Shown: positions 34,195-44,967, counted from the first letter of the stretch. The stretch: DNA of 64,000 nt from Camelimonas abortus (GCF_042647165.1 NZ_JBHRUV010000030.1), one strand, 5' to 3'. Made by a program: numbers and translations. Notes: generated by a model from the sequence alone, not told the origin.

Positions 34195-34401
34195 TCACCA
34201 GTGCGGCGGGCGGGTCACCGGCGCCTCGGGCGCAAGCTGCTCCTCCAGCGCCAGCAGGCGCCGCGTCAGGGCGTCCACCTTGCGCGTGAGCTGGTCGATG
34301 TCATGCCAGTGGCCGGCGACCACCTGGGACAGCTCCTCGATGGTCTTCTCCTGCTCGGCGACGCGAATCTCGAGCTCGGTGATGCGCTGCGCGTCCGTCA
34401 T
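34195..34401 (-). CDS. slyX: SlyX family protein
   Basis: This 68-residue protein is a short coiled coil: RITELEIRVAEQEKTIEELS, then a second heptad region DQLTRKVDALTRRLLALEEQL, and the family tail RPPHW. SlyX has no established biochemical role. The ATG at 34401 is preceded by AGGAGG. The gene stands alone in GC-rich spacer DNA. Confidence 0.95.
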   Translation of the reverse strand: MTDAQRITELEIRVAEQEKTIEELSQVVAGHWHDIDQLTRKVDALTRRLLALEEQLAPEAPVTRPPHW

Positions 34402-34738
34402 GGGAAATCCTCCTGCAAGCCGGCGCCACTCTTTCGGGCATACCCTGAAACGCGCCGCGGCTCCAGCCTGTCGCGCCAGGGCGACGGGCCGCCGCGCCCG
34501 GCCGTTCCGGCGGGGTCCGGCCCGGCGAAGCGCGGCCGGCGCGGAAGCGACGGCCGGGTCAGGCCGCCCCGCGGGCCGCCGTCGCGCCGCCTCTGGCCAT
34601 GGCGGCGCCGCGCTGTCATAGTCGGCGGCGGACGCACCCGCCGCGGCCGCCATGCCCCGGCGACGCGTCCGGTCAACGGCAGGGCGCGCCGGCCGCACGC
34701 CGCGGAGCCGGCGCCAGCCCGCGCAACAGGAGCACGCC
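34402..34738. other. divergent spacer between slyX and ogt
   Basis: I see no gene and no clear promoter in these 337 GC-rich bases. AGGAGG at 34411-34416 (minus) belongs to slyX, and CAGGAG near 34726 to ogt. Confidence 0.5.
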
Positions 34739-35344
34739 ATGACCGGAAATCCGTCCCGCCAGCCCGCGCGGCTGGTCCTGTCCCGTTTCCCTGCCCCAGC
34801 CGGCGTCATCCTGCTGGCGAGCGATGAAAACGGCGTGCTGCGCGCCCTCGACTGGGAGGGATATGAAGCGCGCATGCAGCGGCTGCTGCGCCGCCACTAT
34901 CCGGCGCTGCGCCCCGCGGAAGGCCAGGCCCCCGCCGCCATCGCCGACGCGCTCGACGCCTATTTTTCCGGCGAGCTCGCGGCGCTGGACGCCGTGCCCG
35001 TCGCCACCAGCGGCACGCCGTTCCAGCAGCGGGTATGGGCGGCGCTGCGCCAGATTCCGCCGGGCGAAACCCGCAGCTACGCGGAGCTGGCCACGATGGC
35101 CGGCGCCACGCCGCGGGCCGTGCGCGCCGTCGGCCAGGCCAATGGCGCCAACCCCATCGGCGTCGTGGTTCCCTGCCACCGGGTGATCGCCAGCGACGGC
35201 AGCCTCGGCGGCTACGCCGCGGGCCTGGCGCGCAAGCGCTGGCTGCTCACCCACGAAGGCGCCGCCTTCCGCGACCACGACGCGCCCGTGGCCCTGCCGC
35301 TGTTCGCCATGGCCACGGCGGCGGGCGTTCCGGCGCCGGCCTGA
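34739..35344 (+). CDS. ogt: methylated-DNA-protein-cysteine methyltransferase
   Basis: The protein repairs O6-alkylguanine by moving the alkyl group to its own Cys. The active-site motif is VVVPCHRVIASDG with C146, and the helix-turn-helix contains GTPFQQRVWAALRQIPPG and SYAELATMAG, with RAVGQANGANP before the active site. The 201 residues lack the extra Ada regulatory domain, so this is the Ogt/AGT type. The ATG at 34739 has CAGGAG upstream. It converges with the heptose locus. Confidence 0.95.
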   Translation: MTGNPSRQPARLVLSRFPAPAGVILLASDENGVLRALDWEGYEARMQRLLRRHYPALRPAEGQAPAAIADALDAYFSGELAALDAVPVATSGTPFQQRVWAALRQIPPGETRSYAELATMAGATPRAVRAVGQANGANPIGVVVPCHRVIASDGSLGGYAAGLARKRWLLTHEGAAFRDHDAPVALPLFAMATAAGVPAPA

Positions 35345-35447
35345 GACGCGCCGCCCGCGCCGGCCGGCGAAGCGCCCGCAAAAAAGCAGGCCGGCGCGGC
35401 GGACTGCGCGGCGCGCACGCCGGGCGGGGTGACGCTCGCCGCCGGGC

Positions 35448-36674
35448 TCAGCCTGCGAGCCTGTCCCGCACCAGCTCCAGCAGCGATCCGCCGGTATAAA
35501 GGGCCGTGGCCACGCCGGCGGCGGCGCCCGCCTGCATGTCGCTTTCCCTGTCGCCGACCATCAGGCTGCGGTCGCGATCCACCGGCCACTGCGCCATCAG
35601 GTCCAGCAGCATGCCGGGCTCCGGCTTGCGCCGGCGGCAGGCGTGGCTGAAGGCGGCCACCGTTCCCTCCGGGTGATGCGGGCACCATTCGATGGCGTCG
35701 ATATGGGCGCCGATTTCGAACAGCGAGCGCTGCATGGCGCGGTGAAACGCCAGCACCGCAGCCCCGTCGTAATAGCCGCGCGCCACCCCCGCCTGATTGG
35801 TGACCACGAAGACGAAATAGCCGTGGTCATTGGCCCAGCGGATGGCCTCGCGCGCGCCGGAGTTCCACTGCAGGTCCCCGGGACGGTGGGTGTAGCCGGC
35901 GTCGACGTTGAGCGTGCCGTCGCGGTCGAGGAACAGCGCCGGGCGGGTGCGCGCCCGCTGCAGGCCCCGCTCCGCCGCGGCGAAGGTTTCCGGAACGCCG
36001 ATGTCGATGAAAAACCGCCCCGGCTGCGCCGCGTGGGCGACCACCGCGCCGGCGCTGGCCAGACCGGGCAGCACGTCCTTCTCCAGCGACGCGGCGCCGC
36101 GGGCCGGCAGCGCGTCGACGACGGAGCGGTCGATGATGTAGACGCCCGCGTTGATCAGCCCCGGCCGGCCGCTGGCGCCTGCGGTCTTCTCGGCGAAGGC
36201 CACGACCATGCCGTCCGCCGCGGTGACGCTGCCGTAACGGCCGGCGTCGTCCACGTGCTGCAGCAGCAGCGCCGCCTTCACCTGGGGGCGGGCGCGCCGC
36301 CGCGCCTCCCAGTCCGCCATGAAGCGGGTGAGGTCGGCGTCGATCCACGAATCGCCGTTGAGCAGCATGAACGTGGGATCGAGCGCATTGCGGGCGAAGC
36401 GCAGCGCGCCGCCGGTGCCGAGGGGCTCCGGCTCGACCAGCACCGCAATGTCGGCGCCGTAGCGGCGCGCGCCGTGATAGGCGGCGGCCACCTGCTCGCC
36501 GAAGCGTCCGGCCAGCAGCAGGATGCGCTCCACGCCGAAACGGGCCGTTTCCTGGATCAGGTGCTCAAGGAAGGGGCGGCCCGCCACCGGCAGCATGGGC
36601 TTGGGAGTCGAAGCGGTGAGCTCGCCAAGCCGCGTGCCGAGGCCGCCGCACAGGATTACCGCCTGGGCGAGCAA
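35448..36674 (-). CDS. fusion of heptose-1-phosphate nucleotidyltransferase (HddC-like) and heptose bisphosphatase (GmhB)
   Basis: The first 235 residues are a sugar-phosphate nucleotidyltransferase with ILCGGLGTRLGELT and TPKPMLPV at 7-30 and NGDSW at 106-110. It is closest in layout to HddC, which makes GDP-D-glycero-alpha-D-manno-heptose. From residue 246 a HAD phosphatase follows: LFLDRDGTLN (D250 and D252), VVTNQAG, and KPEPGM. GmhB binds structural zinc with C-x-H and C-x-C. Here CPHH is kept, but the second pair reads C-R-R, so one ligand is lost. The start is a TTG at 36674 that overlaps the end of gmhA by 19 bases. Fusing phosphatase and transferase would link two successive steps of nucleotide-heptose synthesis. 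Confidence 0.88.
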   Translation of the reverse strand: MLAQAVILCGGLGTRLGELTASTPKPMLPVAGRPFLEHLIQETARFGVERILLLAGRFGEQVAAAYHGARRYGADIAVLVEPEPLGTGGALRFARNALDPTFMLLNGDSWIDADLTRFMADWEARRRARPQVKAALLLQHVDDAGRYGSVTAADGMVVAFAEKTAGASGRPGLINAGVYIIDRSVVDALPARGAASLEKDVLPGLASAGAVVAHAAQPGRFFIDIGVPETFAAAERGLQRARTRPALFLDRDGTLNVDAGYTHRPGDLQWNSGAREAIRWANDHGYFVFVVTNQAGVARGYYDGAAVLAFHRAMQRSLFEIGAHIDAIEWCPHHPEGTVAAFSHACRRRKPEPGMLLDLMAQWPVDRDRSLMVGDRESDMQAGAAAGVATALYTGGSLLELVRDRLAG

Positions 36675-37252
36675 AGCGTGTTCTCCACGATGGCGCAGAT
36701 CAGGTGGCCGATGGCGATGTGGGCCTCCTGGATGTGGTTGGTGCGCTCATGGGGGACGCGGATCATCAGGTCGGCGACGGCCTCCATGCGGCCGCCGCTG
36801 GCGCCGGTGAGGCCGATGGCGTAAACGCCCATTTCCCTGGCGCAGGCGAAGGCCTTCACCACATTGGCGCTGTTGCCGCTGGTCGACATGCCGAACAGCA
36901 CGTCCCCGGCCCTGCCGACGCCGCGCAGCTGGCGGGCGAACACGTCGTCATAGCCGTAGTCGTTGCCGATGGCGGTGAGCGCCGAGGTGTCGACGGTGAG
37001 TGAGAGCGCCGCCATGGGCTCGCGATCAAACAGGAAGCGGCCCATGAGCTCGGCGGCGAGGTGCTGGGCGTCGGCGGCCGAGCCGCCGTTGCCGCAGAAG
37101 ATAACCTTGTTGCCGTTGCGCAGCGCCGTCATCCAGGCCTCTGCGGCCCGGGAAATCTCCGGCGCGAGCGCGTCCAGCAGCCCCATGAGCCGCTGCGTCT
37201 CGGCGAAATATTCGCGGATGAACGCCGTCTGGCGGTTGGCCGGATCCGTCAC
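36656..37252 (-). CDS. gmhA: D-sedoheptulose-7-phosphate isomerase
   Basis: GmhA makes D-glycero-D-manno-heptose 7-phosphate, the first step toward nucleotide-activated heptose. The 198-residue SIS-domain protein has FCGNGGSAADAQHLAAEL and FGMSTSGNSANVVKA, which bind the sugar phosphate, and the C-terminal helix NHIQEAHIAIGHLIC with the catalytic His. It overlaps the fusion gene by 19 bases and lies 87 bases downstream of the large glycosyltransferase gene. The heptose 7-phosphate kinase (HddA or HldE) is not in the window. Confidence 0.96.
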   Translation of the reverse strand: MTDPANRQTAFIREYFAETQRLMGLLDALAPEISRAAEAWMTALRNGNKVIFCGNGGSAADAQHLAAELMGRFLFDREPMAALSLTVDTSALTAIGNDYGYDDVFARQLRGVGRAGDVLFGMSTSGNSANVVKAFACAREMGVYAIGLTGASGGRMEAVADLMIRVPHERTNHIQEAHIAIGHLICAIVENTLCSPRR

Positions 37253-37339
37253 TGTCGTCCCTTCATCGTGTCCGCCGCCGGTCTCGCGAACGAAGCCGGA
37301 CGGGCGCCCTCTCCTGTCGCCACGGCCCGCGCGGCGGAC

Positions 37340-40300
37340 TCACTCCGTCCTGACGCGCGCGAACATGGCCGCCATGGCCGCCTGGGCCGCGGCCAGGAAA
37401 CTGTCGTACCTGCGCCGGCTGGTTTCGGCCAGCTCCGCGAGGCGCGCCGGATCGTCCCGCAGGGCGAACAGCGTCTGCGCCAGGGCGTCGAGATCCTTGT
37501 GGCCGTGCAGGGGATGCCCCGTCTCGATGCCCTTGGCGCCCCAGGCGGTGGTCACCAGCGGCATGCCGTAGGCCATGGCCTGCACGGTCTTCACATTGAT
37601 GCCCGTGCCCATGGTGACCGGCGACGCCACCAGATCGACGCTGCGATAGAAGTCGCCGATGTCTTCAACGAAACCGCACATGGTCACCCACGGCCGCGCG
37701 AACAGCGCCTGATCCGCCGCCGGCAGGTCGCGGACCATGTTCTTGACCTGGCCGGCGATCCGCACCGAGAACGGCGGCCCCCCGGCGCCGGCGCGCCGCT
37801 CCACCGCCTTCAGGAAATCCAGGGTGATGGCGAGATTGATGCGGTTGGCGCTGGCCACGAGCCCCACGACGTCGAGCTTCGTGAACGGGCGCTCGACATA
37901 GCGCGCGTCCTCCACGTGCGGGATGACGATGGCGCTGTTCCGTCCGGTGACGGCGTTGAAATAGTCCGCCTCCTCCTGCCGGCGGGCCACCACGATGTCC
38001 GCGCGGCGCAGATAGGCGCCCTCCTCCTCCGGCGTACAGGAGAAAAACTCCAGCTTCTGGTTGTTGCGCCGCAGCATCTCGTAGCGGTCGCCCATCTTGT
38101 CGTGGGTGTCGATGACCTTGAGGATGTGCGCCGGCACGTATTCCAGCAGCCGCGACTGGAACACGTAGGAGCAGAACACGACGTCGATGTCGTACTTGCG
38201 GCACAGCAGCTGGATGCGCTCGCCGGTGCCCTCCTGGTACCAGCCGTCGAAGGGCACGTTTTCGTCGTGGGCGTTAAACGGACAGGAGTTTGGCAGCAGG
38301 TCAAGGCTGTCCCACGCCGCCTTCATCTGCTCCAGGTCGGTGGCCGAGTACATGCCGCTCTCCAGCAGCACGAAATGAACCTTGTGGCCCATGGCCTGGA
38401 AACGGCGGGCGAACGACTGGATGGTCGCCTGGTTGCCGTGGCTGTCCGGATGCGAAGGAAACGGGCTGAAGTAGAGCACGTTCAGCCGGCCGCTCCGGCG
38501 ACGCGCGACAGCCGGCGCCGGAGGCCGGCGTTCGGCGTGAGCGGCCGCCACCAGCGGCTCGACGCCGGCCGGCAGGTGATCCCGGACGAACTCCTCGCGC
38601 CATTTTTCCAACAGTTTCACGCCATTCACGCGAGACATCCGGCGTGGGGCCGACGCCTGATCCGCCGCGTAGGAGCCATGCTCGAAGTGGATGACGCGCG
38701 ACGCGGGCGCGCAAACCACCATATGGCCCCGCGCCCGCGCCGCCATGGCGAGATCGGAGTCCTCGCAATAGGCGGGAGCGTAACGCTCGTCGAAGCCGCC
38801 GACCTCATCCCAGAAGGAGCGGCGGACGAGCATGGCGGCGCCCGTGACGTAATCCGTCTCCCGCACCCCCTGCCAGAACGGACCGGCGGGATGGGCGCCG
38901 CGGCCGACAGGCGTCGCCGAGCCGTCCGAATGCAGGACCGCGCCGCAATCCTGAATCGTCCCGTCCGGGTAGAGCAGCAGCGAGCCGGCGATGGCGACCC
39001 GCCCGTCCTCCATGGCCGCCATCAGCGGCTCCAGCCAGCCAGGCAGCGCCACCGTGTCGTTGTTGAGGAACAGCAGGCGCCTGCCGCGGGCGGTCGCAGC
39101 CGCCTTGCGGCAGTTGCGCAGGAAGCCGACGCTGCTGTCGTTGCGCGTCACGCGCAGACCGGGGAAAAGCGTCTGCGCCTGAACGGTTTCGTCACTGGAG
39201 GCGTCGTCGGCCAGAATGACCTCGTAGCTCCCGGCGAAATCACGCAGCGCCTGCTGCGCCGAGACGAGACAGTTCCGGGTCAGCCGCCACTGGTTATGGA
39301 CCGGAATGATGATGGAGACGTCCACGACGTCGCCGTCAAACGTCCGGAACCCGGCCGGGTCCGGCGCCTGCGCCGCGATCCAGCCGGCGTAGAGGCGCGG
39401 CGGCAGCACATGCGCCTCGTCCAGCAGACGCGCGAGCGCGCGCAGGTTCGCCTCCGCCCCGAATTTCCGCGCCACGAGGGCGCGGCCGCTGGCGGAAAGC
39501 CGGCGCCACAGCTCCGGGTCGCGGTATGCCTGGATCACCGCCTCCGCGAACGCGCCAGGATAGTCGGCCACCAGCGCGTCCTCCCCGGGGCGGATGTCCA
39601 TGCCCTCGGCGGCGATGGCCGTGCAGACGGTGGCGACGCCCGCGCCCATGGCCATGGCGACCTTGCCCTTGATGCCGGCGCCATAAAGCAGCGGGGCGAC
39701 GGCGACGCGAAAGCCCGCCAGCGCCGGCGCCAGATCTTCAACATAGCCGACGAATTTCACGCCCGGCCGTTCGCCGAGGGCGCGCACGCTCTCCGGCGCC
39801 TCGGCGCCAAGAATGTGGAACGTCGCCTCCGGCAGGGCGGCGCGCACCCGCGGCCACACCTCATCCACGAACCAGCGCACGGCGTCCACGTTGGGCGCGT
39901 GGGCGTAGCCGCCGAGAAAGAAGATGTCGGCGCGGGCGCCGAACGGCGGCGGGTCCTGCGCAACATCGCCATACAGCGCCGGGAACACGGAGATGCGGTC
40001 GGCGCCCACATGCGCGGAGACGTAAGGCGCTTCGGCCGGACTCACCAGCGCGACATGATCGGCGGCCTGCATCATGGCCAGTTCGCGCCTGGCCGTCGCC
40101 TCCGCATGTCCGAGCTGCTCCGGACTGCCGGAGAGCTCCGCGCCGCGCCGCTCCCGCAGGAAGGCGAGATCGGGCGCGTGGAAAATGACCCGCGCGTCCG
40201 GCGCATGCATGCGGACATAAGGCAGGATGGCTTCCGCCGTCTCGATGCGGATCAGGTAGAACGCGCCGAAATCGCCGCCATGGGCCAGAAGAAAGGCGCG

Positions 40301-41188
40301 CACGTCCGGATAGCCGTCCCGGGCGGTGACGACCCTGGCTCCGGCGGCTTCGAGCATGTTCCGGCTGGCGGGGTTCTCCGCCATGTCGAGCGGGCAGAAA
40401 ACCACCTCGAAGCCGAGCCTCGCCAGGTCCCTGACCAGACCGGCGGTCGCCCTTTCGCCAGCGGAGACGTCCGGACGCGGCAGCCGGAAATCGGAGACGA
40501 AGATACGGCCGGCGCGGGCGGGATCGGTGATGAGCGGAACGTCGGTCCGGCTGGCGCGGGCGGCCAGCGTGGCATCCATAAAGGCGCGGATATACGGATC
40601 GCGCCGGTCGGCGCCGTTGCGCAGCCGGGCGGCGAGATCCGGCCTGAACAGTCCGGTCGCCGCCGCCGCCCAGCGCATGCCCTGGACAAGCAGGCGGGCT
40701 TTCAGCGGCACCCGCCCCAGATTTTCCCACGCGCGCAGCGCGAGGTCATCCACGGGCCGGCCGATGGCCGCCAGCGCGTCGCGCCGGAACTGCTCCGGCT
40801 GGTTATGGATGAACGAGCGGCGCAGTTGCAGCACCCGGTTCTCGTCCATCGTGTCCTGAAGCAGCAGCTGCAGCCTGCGGACCTGGCGCTTGGCGAAGCG
40901 CAGGAACGGGCGGTGCGGCCGGGCGTAGGTCGCCACCAGCTCGTCAACCAGCCGCGCGTGCGACGCGGCCAGCAGGGCGTTGTCACGCTGCAGACGCCGG
41001 ACGAGCTCCTCCTGCCGCGCGAGCAGACCCTGCAGCTCCACCGCCATCTCCGTCGCGACGCTCTCCTCCCCCGCCCCGGACGCCGGAACGCCTGCGGCGA
41101 CGCGCTCCCCCGCGTCCGCTCCCGTTACGCCGGAAGCCTCATCCGTCGACGGCGCCCGCGGTGTCTCGCTGCTCATGCTTTCGCCCAT
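37340..41188 (-). CDS. giant three-module glycosyltransferase
   Basis: The roughly 1280-residue protein has an acidic N-terminus and a coiled coil (about 45-100). A first GT-B (GT4-like) module follows, from about residue 210 (RIFVSDFRLPRPD) to about 610, with FFLGGYAHAPNVDAVRWF and the donor-site helix VAPLLYGAGIKGKVAMAMG. A GT2 module spans about 640-880, with VDVSIIIPVHNQWRLTRNC, ADDASSDET, LFLNNDT and the catalytic-type YCEDSDLA. A second GT4-like module from about 930 starts NVLYFSPFPSHPDSHGNQ and has SPVTMGTGINVKTVQAMAYG. There is no signal peptide or transmembrane helix, so it acts in the cytoplasm. It probably builds a short repeating glycan; next to gmhA, a heptose-containing one is plausible. 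Starts at 41188 or 41176 are both possible. Confidence 0.9.
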   Translation of the reverse strand: MGESMSSETPRAPSTDEASGVTGADAGERVAAGVPASGAGEESVATEMAVELQGLLARQEELVRRLQRDNALLAASHARLVDELVATYARPHRPFLRFAKRQVRRLQLLLQDTMDENRVLQLRRSFIHNQPEQFRRDALAAIGRPVDDLALRAWENLGRVPLKARLLVQGMRWAAAATGLFRPDLAARLRNGADRRDPYIRAFMDATLAARASRTDVPLITDPARAGRIFVSDFRLPRPDVSAGERATAGLVRDLARLGFEVVFCPLDMAENPASRNMLEAAGARVVTARDGYPDVRAFLLAHGGDFGAFYLIRIETAEAILPYVRMHAPDARVIFHAPDLAFLRERRGAELSGSPEQLGHAEATARRELAMMQAADHVALVSPAEAPYVSAHVGADRISVFPALYGDVAQDPPPFGARADIFFLGGYAHAPNVDAVRWFVDEVWPRVRAALPEATFHILGAEAPESVRALGERPGVKFVGYVEDLAPALAGFRVAVAPLLYGAGIKGKVAMAMGAGVATVCTAIAAEGMDIRPGEDALVADYPGAFAEAVIQAYRDPELWRRLSASGRALVARKFGAEANLRALARLLDEAHVLPPRLYAGWIAAQAPDPAGFRTFDGDVVDVSIIIPVHNQWRLTRNCLVSAQQALRDFAGSYEVILADDASSDETVQAQTLFPGLRVTRNDSSVGFLRNCRKAAATARGRRLLFLNNDTVALPGWLEPLMAAMEDGRVAIAGSLLLYPDGTIQDCGAVLHSDGSATPVGRGAHPAGPFWQGVRETDYVTGAAMLVRRSFWDEVGGFDERYAPAYCEDSDLAMAARARGHMVVCAPASRVIHFEHGSYAADQASAPRRMSRVNGVKLLEKWREEFVRDHLPAGVEPLVAAAHAERRPPAPAVARRRSGRLNVLYFSPFPSHPDSHGNQATIQSFARRFQAMGHKVHFVLLESGMYSATDLEQMKAAWDSLDLLPNSCPFNAHDENVPFDGWYQEGTGERIQLLCRKYDIDVVFCSYVFQSRLLEYVPAHILKVIDTHDKMGDRYEMLRRNNQKLEFFSCTPEEEGAYLRRADIVVARRQEEADYFNAVTGRNSAIVIPHVEDARYVERPFTKLDVVGLVASANRINLAITLDFLKAVERRAGAGGPPFSVRIAGQVKNMVRDLPAADQALFARPWVTMCGFVEDIGDFYRSVDLVASPVTMGTGINVKTVQAMAYGMPLVTTAWGAKGIETGHPLHGHKDLDALAQTLFALRDDPARLAELAETSRRRYDSFLAAAQAAMAAMFARVRTE

Positions 41189-41457
41189 CCCCCTGCCCCG
41201 GACATCGACGTTCTCGCGACGCCGGCGTCCGAAAATCTGGCGATCCTGACTGGACCGTCTCTTTGGCCTGACCGGCACGCCCGTTCAAGCGGTAATGTCC
41301 GGCCGGCCCCGCCGCGCACGGGCGGCGGCTCGCGCGGACCGCGCCGCGCCGCAGGCGGGCGGCCGGCGCAATCCTGTTTCCGGTGCGGGGCGGCGCGGGT
41401 CACTGGCGGAAAACGCCCCTGCCCGCGGCGCGGGCGGGCGACCGCGGCGGCTGCGGC

Positions 41458-42702
<1,245 letters not shown>

Positions 42703-43055
42703 GTCTCTTGTCTGTGACGGAGCGACGCGCCGGCGGACGCCGCGCGCCTGTTTTCCGGTTCCGGATCCTTGTCCGGCAATACGGCCGGAGCGGGGCCGGA
42801 GCGCGACCCGCAGTCCCGGCGGGGGAGCGGACGCGCCCCGCTCATTATCACTTCGGGGCGCAAAAAGCCTGCACATTTACGCGAAGCCCGGCGTGGCGGG
42901 CGTCATGGCAGGGCTTCGCGCGCCGCATGCCGCCCGCAACGCCGGCCCCCAAATGCCGGCCCTCATGCCGGCGCGACGCCGCACGCTCCCGCCCGTCCCC
43001 TGGCCGGCGGCGGCGGCGACTGGCGGGCGCGGCGCCGCCGCCTTACAATGGCGCC
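42703..43055. other. divergent spacer between serA and xseA
   Basis: The 353 bases hold no gene I can support. A minus-strand GATAAT (42849-42844) is a possible -10 box for serA, without a convincing -35. On the plus strand TACAAT (43044-43049) lies six bases before the xseA start, which would give a leaderless message. Confidence 0.45.
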
Positions 43056-44633
43056 ATGGCCCCTTCCCGCAAGTCACGCAGCCGCGCCGCCGGCGACGGC
43101 GCGCTTCCCGACACGCCGCTGTTCGCCGGCACCGGCGCAGAAACCGCGCCCGCCGCAGAAGGCGACGCCGCCAGCGCCGCCTCCAACGCCCATGAGTGGA
43201 CCGTCTCCGCCCTCTCCGGGGCGCTGAAGCGCACGCTGGAGGACCAGTTCGGCCATGTGCGGCTGCGCGGCGAGGTCAGCGGCTATCGCGGCCCCCACTC
43301 CTCCGGCCACTGCTATTTCGCCCTGAAGGACGACGGCGCCCGCATCGACGCGGTGATCTGGCGGACAGTTTTCGCCCGCCTGCGCGTGCGCCCCGAGGAG
43401 GGCATGGAGGTGATCGCCACCGGGCGGATCACCACTTTTCCCGGCCAGTCGAAATACCAGATCGTGGTGGAGCATCTGGAGCCGGCCGGCGCCGGCGCGC
43501 TCATGGCGCTGCTGGAGGAGCGCCGCCGGCGCCTCGCCGCCGAGGGGCTGTTCGACGAGGCCCGCAAGCGGCCGCTGCCGTTCCTGCCGCGGGTGATCGG
43601 CGTCATCACCTCGCCCACCGGCGCGGTGATTCGCGACATCCTGCACCGGCTGGCGGACCGGTTTCCGCGCCGGGTCATCGTCTGGCCGGTGCGGGTGCAG
43701 GGCGAAACCAGCGCCGCCGAGGTGGCTGCCGCCATCGCCGGCTTCAACGCCCTGCCGGAAGGGGCGCCGGACGCGCCGCTGCCGCGGCCGGACGTGCTGG
43801 TGGTGGCCCGCGGCGGCGGCTCGCTGGAGGACCTGTGGAGCTTCAATGACGAGGCGGTGGTGCGCGCCGCCGCCGCCAGCGCCATTCCGCTGGTCTCGGC
43901 CGTGGGCCACGAAACCGACTGGACGCTGATCGACCACGCCGCCGACCTGCGCGCGCCCACCCCCACCGCCGCCGCGGAGAAAATCGTGCCGGTGCGGCTG
44001 GAGCTGCTGGCGCAGCTCGCCGACCTGTCACGGCGCCAGACCGGAGCCATGGCGCGGCTCTCCCGCCAGCGGGCGGAGACGCTGCGCGCCCTCGCCCGCG
44101 CCCTGCCGCGCGGCCATGCGGCGCTGGAAGGGCCGCGCCAGCGGCTTGATCTGGCCGCCGCGCGCCTGCAGGCGGCGCAGCGCCGGCGCACGGAGACGGC
44201 GGCGCGCCGTCTGGCGCAGCTCGGCGGCGCGCTGGCGCGCCATTCGCCCTGGGCGGAGCTGCGCGCCCGCCGCGCCCGTTTCGACGCCTGCGCCGGCCGC
44301 GTCGCCGCCGCCTGGAGCCTCGCCGCCCGCCAGCGCCGGAACCGGCTGGAGATGCTGGACCAGATGCTGCGGACCCTGAGCTATCACGGCGTGCTGGCGC
44401 GCGGTTTCGCGCTGGTGCGCACGGCCGCGGGCGCGCCGGTGCGCTCGGCCGACGGCGCGCCGCCCGGAACCCGGCTGGAGCTGCAGTTCGCCGACGGCGC
44501 GGTCAGGGCGCTGGCCACGCGCGATGACGGCGCGGCGCCGGAGGAGCCGCGCGGCGCCCCGGCGGGCGGGCGCCGGCGCGCGTCAAAACGCCGGACCGGC
44601 GGCGACGATGACATGCTGACGCTGGACCTGTAA
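43056..44633 (+). CDS. xseA: exodeoxyribonuclease VII large subunit
   Basis: XseA is the catalytic subunit of exonuclease VII, which degrades single-stranded DNA from both ends with XseB. The 525-residue protein has an N-terminal OB fold (VRLRGEVSGYRGPHSSGHCYF, residues about 62-82) and the catalytic domain with GVITSPTGAVIRDILHRL. VVARGGGSLEDLWSFNDE and SAVGHETDWTLIDHAADLRA follow, then a long coiled-coil arm rich in Arg and Ala and the conserved tail DQMLRTLSYHGVLARGFA. The first 45 residues are a disordered extension. I start at 43056; there is no ribosome site. The xseB gene is not here. Confidence 0.97.
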   Translation: MAPSRKSRSRAAGDGALPDTPLFAGTGAETAPAAEGDAASAASNAHEWTVSALSGALKRTLEDQFGHVRLRGEVSGYRGPHSSGHCYFALKDDGARIDAVIWRTVFARLRVRPEEGMEVIATGRITTFPGQSKYQIVVEHLEPAGAGALMALLEERRRRLAAEGLFDEARKRPLPFLPRVIGVITSPTGAVIRDILHRLADRFPRRVIVWPVRVQGETSAAEVAAAIAGFNALPEGAPDAPLPRPDVLVVARGGGSLEDLWSFNDEAVVRAAAASAIPLVSAVGHETDWTLIDHAADLRAPTPTAAAEKIVPVRLELLAQLADLSRRQTGAMARLSRQRAETLRALARALPRGHAALEGPRQRLDLAAARLQAAQRRRTETAARRLAQLGGALARHSPWAELRARRARFDACAGRVAAAWSLAARQRRNRLEMLDQMLRTLSYHGVLARGFALVRTAAGAPVRSADGAPPGTRLELQFADGAVRALATRDDGAAPEEPRGAPAGGRRRASKRRTGGDDDMLTLDL

Positions 44634-44721
44634 TAACGCCAGTAACCGCGCCGCCCCGGCCGGCGACGGCGGGACCGCGCAACACCGTTTTCGCCCGCCA
44701 GTGGGCGAGGAGCCTGAACGC

Positions 44722-44961
44722 ATGACCAGATTCGACGCCGCACAGACCGAAGCGAAGCTGCACTATGAATCTGGCGACTACCGCGTCATCCGCGCCGGCG
44801 ATTTCGTGCGCTGCGCCATCTCCGGCCGGCCGATCCCGCTGGACGAGCTGCGCTACTGGAGCGCGGAGCGCCAGGAAGCCTATTACTCCCCGGCCGAGGT
44901 GCTGAAGGCCCACGGCTACCGGCTCGGCGGCCGGAAAGAGGACGGCGGCCAGCCGGCGTAA
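44722..44961 (+). CDS. DUF2093 family protein
   Basis: The 79-residue protein has the DUF2093 pattern: EAKLHYESGDYRVIRAGDFVRCAISG, then IPLDELRYWS and the AYYSPAEVL segment. The family has no known role but is commonly next to xseA and lpxK in Hyphomicrobiales, as here. The ATG at 44722 has AGGAG nine bases upstream; a GTG seven codons earlier is less likely. It lies 88 bases after xseA. Confidence 0.92.
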   Translation: MTRFDAAQTEAKLHYESGDYRVIRAGDFVRCAISGRPIPLDELRYWSAERQEAYYSPAEVLKAHGYRLGGRKEDGGQPA

Positions 44962-44967
44962 GCCGCC

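Noticed and set aside
33935..34201. Plus-strand frame beginning MTREIGERETGTGKAG
   Set aside because: Low complexity from a purine-rich patch, no ribosome site, and it runs into slyX in antisense.
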